A program made the translations under genes and the position numbers. Shown here piece after piece: positions 6,008 to 11,954 of a stretch of DNA of 11,954 nucleotides. Positions within the stretch are counted from its first letter, which is position 1, and every line of letters begins with the position of its first letter. Source of the DNA: JAJRVH01 sp964505995 (lineage in GTDB: Bacteria; Pseudomonadota; Zetaproteobacteria; Mariprofundales; Mariprofundaceae); NCBI GenBank assembly GCA_964505995.1, contig CAZDLB010000055.1:1-11954 (forward strand), given 5' to 3'. The notes beneath the pieces were generated by a model. The model ran no database searches. It was not told the origin of the DNA and worked only from the letters and a program-made list of their open reading frames with translations.

Positions 6008-6107
6008 CGTTCACCTCTGCCGAAGTTTGGCTGAAATGTAGCGCGCCTTTACACGCAAGGCCATCCTTTGCGCGTGCATTGGCCCGCCCACATGCTACCC
6101 TTGGGCC

Positions 6108-6917
6108 ATGATTCGCGGGGAAAACCTGAGCAAGCGATATGGCGACATGCTGGCGCTGGCGCCGACGGACATCCATATCCGCGAGCGTGCCATCACCGCC
6201 ATCATGGGCGGTTCCGGATCGGGCAAGACGACGCTGTTGCGCCTGCTTTCCGGACTGGAGAAGCCAACCACGGGCCATGTCTGGTTTCGCGATGAGGACA
6301 TCGCCGCCATCCCGGAGAAGCGCCTGTACGAACTGCGCGAGGAGATGGGCATGCTGTTCCAGTACTCGGCGCTGCTGAACTCCCTCAATGTCTACGACAA
6401 TGTCGCCTTCCCGCTGCATGAGCACACCGATCTCGACGAGGAGGTCATCCGCACCATCGTCACGATGAAGCTCGAGCAGGTCGGCCTGCGCGGCTTCGAG
6501 GAGCTGATGCCCTCCGAGCTTTCCGGCGGCATGGCCAAGCGCGTGGCCTTTGCGCGGGCCATGGCCATGGATCCGAAGGTCGTATTCTTCGACGAGCCGA
6601 CTTCGGGGCTCGATCCGATCTCGGCCGGCGTCATCACGACGCTGATCAAGGACACGACGAAAAAGAGCCACATGACCTCACTCGTCGTCACCCATGACGT
6701 GCATGCAGGCCTGTCGATTGCCGATCATGTGATCCTTCTCTGGCAGGGGCACATCATCGCCGAGGGCACGGCCGATGATATCCGCAACAGCGGGGATGAG
6801 CGCGTGCAGCAGTTTCTCGAGGGGCGGCCGGACGGCCCGATCCCGTTCTCGCGAAGCAAAACCTCCTACATCGACGATCTGACTCACAGGCCCGGCACGG
6901 TGAGGCTTCAAGCATGA
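6108..6917 (+). CDS. mlaF: MlaF, ATPase of the Mla phospholipid-transport ABC complex
   Basis: This ATP-binding subunit drives MlaE/MlaD in moving phospholipids between the inner membrane and the periplasmic carrier MlaC, keeping the outer membrane asymmetric. The 269-residue protein has all the ABC motifs: Walker A GGSGSGKTT (34-42), Q-loop Gln85, signature LSGGMAKR (138-145), Walker B VVFFDEPTSGLDP (158-170) and switch His196 in VTHD. LSGGMAKRV is characteristic of MlaF-type ATPases rather than amino-acid importers. The tail (about 240-269) is longer than the core domain. No convincing Shine-Dalgarno precedes the ATG; TACCCT at 6096-6101 stands where a -10 would give a leaderless mRNA, but no -35 fits. 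It is the first gene of a five-gene operon and overlaps mlaE by ATGA. Confidence 0.96.
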   Translation: MIRGENLSKRYGDMLALAPTDIHIRERAITAIMGGSGSGKTTLLRLLSGLEKPTTGHVWFRDEDIAAIPEKRLYELREEMGMLFQYSALLNSLNVYDNVAFPLHEHTDLDEEVIRTIVTMKLEQVGLRGFEELMPSELSGGMAKRVAFARAMAMDPKVVFFDEPTSGLDPISAGVITTLIKDTTKKSHMTSLVVTHDVHAGLSIADHVILLWQGHIIAEGTADDIRNSGDERVQQFLEGRPDGPIPFSRSKTSYIDDLTHRPGTVRLQA

Positions 6918-7702
6918 ATTCGCAGTCGCTGCTGCCGCGCTTTTTCGGACGGCTCGGCCGCCTGGCCCTGCGGGGCCTGGAGCAGATGGGCGATGCCAGC
7001 CGGCTGACCGCGCATGCGGTCGGCCTGATCGCCGCACCACCCTGGCAGGGAAGGCATTTCGTGCTGCAGCTGTATGCGCTGGGCGTCGGCTCGCTGATCA
7101 TCATCGCCATCACCGGCGCCTTCACCGGCATGGTGCTGGCCCTGCAGGGCTATTACACGCTGTCGAAGTTCGGCTCGGAATCGCTGCTGGGCGCCGGCGT
7201 CGCGCTGTCCATCATCCGCGAGCTTGGGCCCGTGCTCGGCGCCTTCATGGTCATCGGCCGGGCCGGCTCCTCGATCACGGCCGAGATCGGCATCATGCGC
7301 GTCACCGAGCAGACCGATGCGCTGGAGATGATGGCGGTCAACCCGAAGCAGCGCATCCTGCTGCCGCGCATCGTCGCCACGACATTGGCCCTGCCGCTGC
7401 TCGTCGCGATCTTCGATGTCATCGGCATCGGCGCCGGCTATCTGATCGGCGTGGAGATGCTGCATGTGAATCCCGGCGCCTATGTCGCCGAGATGGTCGC
7501 CAAGGTGACGATGCACGACATCCATGGCGGCTGGACCAAGTCCATCGTCTTCGGCTTCATGATCGGCATGATCTGCACCTACATGGGCTATCGTGCCGAA
7601 CCGACCACCGAGGGCGTGGCCCGGGCCACGACCCAGGCCGTGGTCATCGCCTCGGTCGGCGTGCTGATCATGGACTATATCCTGACGTCGTTTTTCCTCT
7701 GA
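6914..7702 (+). CDS. mlaE: MlaE, permease of the Mla phospholipid-transport complex
   Basis: This inner-membrane permease subunit forms a dimer with MlaF below and the MlaD hexamer above. The 262-residue protein shows the family core: GAFTGMVLALQGYYTLSKFG (68-87), ELGPVLGAFMVIGRAGSSI (103-121) and AEIGIMRVTEQTDALEMMAV (123-142). It has about five hydrophobic segments (roughly 56-78, 93-115, 150-180, 208-227, 240-262). The N-terminal amphipathic part (1-45) is usual for MlaE. The ATG overlaps the mlaF stop by 4 bp, consistent with translational coupling. Confidence 0.96.
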   Translation: MNSQSLLPRFFGRLGRLALRGLEQMGDASRLTAHAVGLIAAPPWQGRHFVLQLYALGVGSLIIIAITGAFTGMVLALQGYYTLSKFGSESLLGAGVALSIIRELGPVLGAFMVIGRAGSSITAEIGIMRVTEQTDALEMMAVNPKQRILLPRIVATTLALPLLVAIFDVIGIGAGYLIGVEMLHVNPGAYVAEMVAKVTMHDIHGGWTKSIVFGFMIGMICTYMGYRAEPTTEGVARATTQAVVIASVGVLIMDYILTSFFL

Positions 7703-7726
7703 TGAAATTCTTACCTGGAGTGGAGC

Positions 7727-8176
7727 ATGCAATCCTACAAGCGCATTGAGATCACGGTCGGCATCTTCGTCTTCCTAGGCCTGCTGGCGATCGGCTGGAC
7801 GGCCATCAAGATCGGCCAGGTCGGCGGCCTTGCGGCCTCGGGCTATACACTGACGGCCACGTTCGACGATGTCGGCGGCGTACGCAAGGGCAGCGACGTG
7901 ATGCTGGCCGGCGTGGTCATCGGCCGGGTCGAGGCCGTGGAACTGCTCGACAATGAGAAGGCCAAACTGACCCTGCGCATCAACGACGGTGTCGGCATCA
8001 CCGAGGATGCCTTCGCCTCGGTGCGCACGAAGGGCATCATCGGCGATCGCTACATCCGCATCTCCCAGGGCATGGAGGAGACGATGCTCGAGCCAGGCGA
8101 TGAGATCGAGGAAACGGAATCGGCGATCAACATCGAGGATCTGATCAGCAAGTACATATTCAACGCGAAGGAGTAA
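7727..8176 (+). CDS. mlaD: MlaD, membrane-anchored MCE-domain protein
   Basis: This substrate-binding MCE subunit forms a hexameric ring on the periplasmic face of MlaE. The 149-residue protein has an N-terminal membrane helix (about 9-29) and one MCE domain (about 39-117). The MCE pattern is clear: TATFDDVGGVRKGSDVMLAG (43-62), GRVEAVEL (66-73), ASVRTKGIIGDRYIRIS (97-113). A short C-terminal tail with NIEDLISKYIF (135-145) follows; in MlaD the corresponding helices line the pore. It has a single MCE domain and no long needle, so it needs a soluble carrier, supplied by mlaC next door. GGAG motifs just before the ATG serve as Shine-Dalgarno, and the gap from mlaE is 24 bp. Confidence 0.96.
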   Translation: MQSYKRIEITVGIFVFLGLLAIGWTAIKIGQVGGLAASGYTLTATFDDVGGVRKGSDVMLAGVVIGRVEAVELLDNEKAKLTLRINDGVGITEDAFASVRTKGIIGDRYIRISQGMEETMLEPGDEIEETESAINIEDLISKYIFNAKE

Positions 8177-8229
8177 TCATTGCGCTTACCCGTCGGGCGT
8201 CGGTTCCGGAGAATCAGGGTATTCCGATC

Positions 8230-8235
8230 AAGGAG
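8230..8235 (+). promoter_or_regulatory. Shine-Dalgarno deciding the mlaC start
   Basis: AAGGAG stands 7 nt before the ATG at 8243 but only 1 nt before the in-frame ATG at 8237, and 48 nt after the TTG at 8180 where the open frame begins. It therefore selects 8243, which also gives a clean signal peptide. Confidence 0.7.
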
Positions 8236-8242
8236 AATGACG

Positions 8243-8860
8243 ATGAAGATGAAACCCCTTGTTTTCACGATGATGATGGCACTGCTGGGCATCGGCTCCG
8301 CCCAGGCCGGCGAGCCGGGGCCGCGCGAGGTCATCGAATCCACGGTCAACAACATCATCCAGGTGCTGGAGCAGCGCCCCGCCCAGGGGAAGCTGACCGA
8401 AGCCGATCGCGACCGCATCCGCGAGGTCGTCGAAGGACACTTCGATTACCGCGCGATGGCCAAGCGCAGCCTTGGCAGGCCATGGAAAAAACTGTCCGAA
8501 GCCGAGAAGGTGCATTTCACCGAGGTCTTCCGCGAGCTTCTCGAGCGCTCCTATGGCAACCGGCTGAACGAATACCACGGCCAGAAGGTCGTCTTCCATG
8601 ATGCCGAGCTGAAGAAGAACAAGGCCCGGGTCAAGTCCGAGGTCATCGATGCGAGCAAGGAAATCCCGATCGAATACCGCCTGCATCAGACGCCGAGCGG
8701 CTGGCAGGTCTATGACATCCGCGTCGAGGGCACGAGCATGATCCGCACCTTCCATCAGGATTTCAAGGCGACGCTGGAGAGCAGCGGCTATGACGGGCTT
8801 CTGAAATCGCTCGAGGACAAGGTCGCCAAGCTCCGGGCCAAGGACCTTTCCGGCGCGTAA
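8243..8860 (+). CDS. mlaC: MlaC, periplasmic phospholipid carrier
   Basis: This soluble shuttle carries phospholipid between MlaFED at the inner membrane and MlaA at the outer membrane. Starting at 8243 the product has 205 residues, about the family's length. It opens with a Sec signal peptide (MKMKPLVF, hydrophobic core, SAQA cleavage near residue 22). Typical MlaC blocks follow: HFDYRAMAKRSLGRPWKKLS (66-85), FTEVFRELLERSYGNRL (92-108), IPIEYRLHQTPSGWQVYDI (141-159) and VEGTSMIRTFHQDF (161-174). The gap from mlaD is 66 bp when counted from this start and holds nothing I can identify besides the Shine-Dalgarno. No mlaA (VacJ) or STAS-domain mlaB appears in the window. Confidence 0.95.
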   Translation: MKMKPLVFTMMMALLGIGSAQAGEPGPREVIESTVNNIIQVLEQRPAQGKLTEADRDRIREVVEGHFDYRAMAKRSLGRPWKKLSEAEKVHFTEVFRELLERSYGNRLNEYHGQKVVFHDAELKKNKARVKSEVIDASKEIPIEYRLHQTPSGWQVYDIRVEGTSMIRTFHQDFKATLESSGYDGLLKSLEDKVAKLRAKDLSGA

Positions 8861-8867
8861 AGGCCGG

Positions 8868-11800
8868 ATGAGCACCCCATCGGGTTCGGGCCTACTGCGC
8901 GCGCTGGCTTCCTGCCGGCGCGTCTTGCTTCTGAGCCTGCTCGGGCTTTCCCTGCTTGCCGCCGCATTGTGGGCGCAGGCACCGCCGCTGGATGCGCTGC
9001 GGCCGCAGATCGAGGGCTACCTGAAACAGCAGCTGGAACTCAAACGGCTGCACCTGGGCGAACTCTCCTGGTACTGGGCCGGTTTCCTGTGGCTGAGATC
9101 GGAGCATCTGGATTTTGCCACGCGGGATGAACGACTGAGCTATCGCGATGGCAGCATCGCTGTTCGCATCCCGATGCTGTCGCTGCTGCGCGGCAGCCTG
9201 GCCCCCGATCGCATGCGCCTGCAGGGCGGGCATCTGTCCCTGCAACTGGCTTCAGCCGGCTCCCGGGAGGCCGCGGCACTGCACATGCCCGGCGACCAGC
9301 TGGCGCTCGAGGACGTGGATCTGGACTGGCGCTACGACGGACTGGCCGGGCATTTCAGCTCGATGCAGCTGCGGATGGATGGGGCGCATCGGCATCTGCG
9401 CGTGCAGACGCCCATGTTGCAGCTGCAGGCGCGCCTGGATGAAGACGGACTGCCTCACTCCCTTTCCCTGCAATGCCGGCATGGCGACTGGCTTCCCGAG
9501 CCCGTGCGCAGGCAGAGCAGCGGCAGGCCGGAACTGCAGCTGAGGCTGCATCGCCTCGAGCCTCGCGAATGGAAGATTCAGGCATCCCTGCGCTCGGAGC
9601 AGGAGGCCGTCCTGATGCCTGGCACGATCCACTCCCTGCCCTTCCAGATGATCTCGGTGGAGGCCCAGGCCGCGTTTCAGGGCTTTGCGCCGCTGCAGCT
9701 GCAACGGCTGCATGTTTCCGAGATCCGCTGGCAGGCCGGCGAGGATCGCATCGACGGCTCGGGCGGCTGGCAGGAAGGGCAGCTGCATCTGGAGGCCGAA
9801 AGCGCTCGCCTGCATCTGACGCGCATCTGGTCGGCGCTGCGGCCTCTCGGGGGCGCGGCCTGGCATCAGTGGCTGGCCTCGATGCACGAAGGGACGGCCC
9901 GCAACATCCGCGCCAGCATGGATATCCCCTGGGCCAGGCCGTTTGAAGGCCTGCCCTTCCACAACGGCATGCAGGGCGTCGCATTCCGGGTTGCAGCCGA
10001 TGTCAGTGGCGCCGACATCGCTCTTGGAACCGGGCCGGACCGACTGCGGCAGATCGACGGCCATGTGGAGATCGATGAATCATCGCTGCGCGCGCGCATC
10101 GACGAGTCCCTGCTGCCCCATGACCTGGGCCGCAGTTCCGGCACGCTGACCATCCCGTGGGACAGCCTCGAATTGCAGATCCGCGGCCATGGCCAGATCG
10201 AGCTCGACCGCCTGCTGGCCTGGCGCGGGCCGCCGCTGACCCGGGACTGGCAATGGCGCAGGTCCATGACCGATGCCAGCTACAGCATCCACTGGCGCGT
10301 CAGCGAGTCCGAACCCCGCAAGGCCACCGCACAGCTGCAGCCGATGGATGCGTGGGAGCTCGTCGTGGCCGGCATACCGATGCGCCTGCGCGCCGGCGAG
10401 CTGCTGTGGGATCATCAGCAGGGCATTACGGCCCGCGAGCTGCAGATCGCGGGTGAACGCATGCAGGGCACACTCTCGCTGCGCGCGTCTGCGGATGCGG
10501 ATGGGCGCTGGCGCTTTCGCAGCCTTCAGGCCCAGGGCGAGGCCGACCTCGCGAAGATGGCGGCCCACTTCCAGCTGCCGCTGTCGCATCCGTCGGGAAT
10601 GTTTTCCGTCTCCCTGAAGCTTGATCAGCGGTGGTCGGGCCGGCTCGATCTGACCCGCAGCCGCTGGGATCACCTGCTCGGTTCGAGCAAGGCCATCGGC
10701 GAGCCTTTCTCGCTGAGCTATCAGGGAGAGCTGATCGAACGCGATTCGGGCAACATCCTCAGTCTGAGCCGCATCCGGACCGCCGGCAAGGCGCTTGAGG
10801 CCTCCGGACAGGCCAGGATCGACCGGACCGGCCTGAGGCTGACATTTGAGCGCATCCACACAGCGTCCTTTGACGGCAGCCTGGACATCCGTGCCCCGTT
10901 CGGCGAGGCCCCGTGGGAGATGGACGTGCAGGCCGACTACCTGAATCGTCAGGCGCTGCCGCAGACGCTGGAGCATGTGCACCCGGATCAAACCAAGCCC
11001 TGGGCGCTGCGCGCGCGCATCCGGCATTTCGACTGGGACGATGCCCGCATGAGCGGCGTCCATCTCCAGCTGGCGTCACGAAGCGGCAGCACCGGTATCT
11101 TCGAGGCCAGTCAGGTGCATACGTCGCGGCTGGACATCCTCGATGTCAATGCCATGTTCGCCCTGCTCGGCAATGGCAGCATCGACCTCAGGCGCCTGCA
11201 AGCCGAGGTCGAGAAGCAGCAGCTGCAGATGTCCGCACGCCTGCTGCCGGAGGAAGGGGGCGGCATGCGCTGGAAGGGCTTTGCTTCGATCTCGGGCGAT
11301 TTCGGCCATCTGATGCAGCGTGCCGGCCTTTCCGAGAAATTCCGTTCGGGACAGGGACATATCCTGTTTTCCGGTCAGGGTGTTGTGCTCCGGGAACAGC
11401 CCTGGTGGCAGGGGCTGGACGGTCGCCTGCGACTGCGCGTAGATCAGGGACGCATTCTCGAGGGCGGCACCCTGACCACGCTGCTTTCAGCCCTGAGCCT
11501 GGCCGATCTGCCGAAACTGCTGGTCGGAAAGCGTAAGGATCTGACCGGCGAGGGCATCCTGTTCGACCGCCTGCAGCTGGAAGCCATCATGAGCAATCAG
11601 ATCATCAGCATGCACAATCTGGCCATGCGCTCCACGGCCTTCGATCTGGCCGGCCATGGCAGCATGGATATCGAGGATGCAACGGTTGACCTGTACCTGA
11701 TCGCCCGCCCGCTGCAGAATCTGGATGCGATCCTCGCCCGGATTCCGCTGTTGCGCGATCTGCTCGGCGGCAGGGCGCACAGCTTCTACCGCAAGGTCTA

Positions 11801-11942
11801 CCACATGCACGGGCCGCTGGCCCATGCCAAGGTCGAACCGGTCAGCCCGGAGGAGGCCGGCCTGGCCGGGCCGGGGCTGATCGAAGGGCTTCTGAGCCTG
11901 CCGGACCGGTGGTTCGGCAGCCATCGCACCGATTCGCCGTAG
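8868..11942 (+). CDS. AsmA-like membrane-anchored protein (YhdP-type), last gene of the mla operon in this window
   Basis: This is a 1024-residue protein with one N-terminal signal anchor (about residues 18-36) and a very long periplasmic part. Residues 40-126 resemble the N-terminal unit of AsmA-type proteins (LSLLRGSLAPDRMRLQGGHL, 104-123). The middle is repetitive in style, alternating strands with basic and hydrophobic residues, as expected of a lipid-binding groove. Residues about 852-980 match the AsmA-like C-terminal region: GRLRLRVDQGRILEGG, then GILFDRLQLEA (896-906), a strand ladder, and RIPLLRDLLGG (958-968) followed by MHGPLAHAKVEPV. AsmA-like proteins such as YhdP and TamB in E. 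coli are implicated in moving phospholipids to the outer membrane. E. coli YhdP is longer (about 1266 residues), so I call it YhdP-type and give no symbol. It starts 7 bp after mlaC with only a weak AAGG upstream, and codon use looks like its neighbours. Confidence 0.85.
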   Translation: MSTPSGSGLLRALASCRRVLLLSLLGLSLLAAALWAQAPPLDALRPQIEGYLKQQLELKRLHLGELSWYWAGFLWLRSEHLDFATRDERLSYRDGSIAVRIPMLSLLRGSLAPDRMRLQGGHLSLQLASAGSREAAALHMPGDQLALEDVDLDWRYDGLAGHFSSMQLRMDGAHRHLRVQTPMLQLQARLDEDGLPHSLSLQCRHGDWLPEPVRRQSSGRPELQLRLHRLEPREWKIQASLRSEQEAVLMPGTIHSLPFQMISVEAQAAFQGFAPLQLQRLHVSEIRWQAGEDRIDGSGGWQEGQLHLEAESARLHLTRIWSALRPLGGAAWHQWLASMHEGTARNIRASMDIPWARPFEGLPFHNGMQGVAFRVAADVSGADIALGTGPDRLRQIDGHVEIDESSLRARIDESLLPHDLGRSSGTLTIPWDSLELQIRGHGQIELDRLLAWRGPPLTRDWQWRRSMTDASYSIHWRVSESEPRKATAQLQPMDAWELVVAGIPMRLRAGELLWDHQQGITARELQIAGERMQGTLSLRASADADGRWRFRSLQAQGEADLAKMAAHFQLPLSHPSGMFSVSLKLDQRWSGRLDLTRSRWDHLLGSSKAIGEPFSLSYQGELIERDSGNILSLSRIRTAGKALEASGQARIDRTGLRLTFERIHTASFDGSLDIRAPFGEAPWEMDVQADYLNRQALPQTLEHVHPDQTKPWALRARIRHFDWDDARMSGVHLQLASRSGSTGIFEASQVHTSRLDILDVNAMFALLGNGSIDLRRLQAEVEKQQLQMSARLLPEEGGGMRWKGFASISGDFGHLMQRAGLSEKFRSGQGHILFSGQGVVLREQPWWQGLDGRLRLRVDQGRILEGGTLTTLLSALSLADLPKLLVGKRKDLTGEGILFDRLQLEAIMSNQIISMHNLAMRSTAFDLAGHGSMDIEDATVDLYLIARPLQNLDAILARIPLLRDLLGGRAHSFYRKVYHMHGPLAHAKVEPVSPEEAGLAGPGLIEGLLSLPDRWFGSHRTDSP

Positions 11943-11954
11943 CAGTTCCGGGAT

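Noticed and set aside
5111..6034. A 307-codon plus-strand open frame covering ilvE
   Set aside because: The minus strand encodes a full-length IlvE with all PLP motifs; the plus frame is a shadow.
8180..8242. TTG start for mlaC giving an Arg-rich N-terminal extension
   Set aside because: It would spoil the signal peptide. AAGGAG with ideal spacing selects 8243.
10080..11063. Long minus-strand frames (also 9252-10064) inside the AsmA-like gene
   Set aside because: There is no Shine-Dalgarno or recognisable domain, and the plus-strand frame is continuous for 1024 codons with an AsmA-like C-terminus.
1..11954. CRISPR arrays, tRNA/rRNA genes, IS elements, phage genes
   Set aside because: I saw no regularly spaced direct repeats, RNA gene signatures, transposase or integrase motifs on either strand.

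Overview
The window is a compact, GC-rich, gene-dense stretch of a diderm proteobacterial chromosome. Outer-membrane lipid-transport genes (Mla), a lipoprotein with a clear lipobox, periplasmic signal peptides and a gammaproteobacterial-style RNase HI / YciB / IlvE set all point to Pseudomonadota. A Gammaproteobacteria, Acidithiobacillia or Zetaproteobacteria relative fits best, but the sequence alone does not settle the class. I see no rRNA, tRNA, CRISPR, IS element, integrase or phage gene. This reads as core chromosome rather than a mobile island.

Layout: (1) 1-132, the 3' end of a DUF2905 small membrane-protein gene on +. (2) 175-2426 on -, a two-gene unit: an exported M48 metalloprotease with TPR-like C-terminus, translationally coupled through ATGA to a methionine-rich exported protein of unknown function. 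(3) 2530-2991 on +, RNase HI, divergent from the protease. (4) 2988-4130 on -, a lipoprotein alpha/beta-hydrolase whose stop codon overlaps that of RNase HI. (5) 4227-4781 on +, the septation/inner-membrane protein YciB. (6) 4841-5080 on +, an orphan AbrB/MazE-type DNA-binding protein with its own probable promoter. (7) 5087-6007 on -, the branched-chain aminotransferase IlvE. (8) 6108-11942 on +, an operon mlaF-mlaE-mlaD-mlaC followed, 7 bp later, by a 1024-residue AsmA-like (YhdP-type) membrane-anchored protein.

Orientation switches often and the intergenic spaces are small; none exceeds about 110 bp once the start codons are corrected. Three convergent junctions (132/175, 2991/2988, 5080/5087) leave little or no room for a normal intrinsic terminator.

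The most interesting theme is cell-envelope biology. The Mla ABC module (MlaFED plus periplasmic carrier MlaC) is co-transcribed with an AsmA-like protein of the superfamily proposed to bridge the periplasm for lipid transfer, in the place where mlaB often sits. The coupled protease/Met-rich pair and the lipoprotein hydrolase are also envelope proteins with partly or wholly unknown roles. No clearly new defence or mobile system was found.
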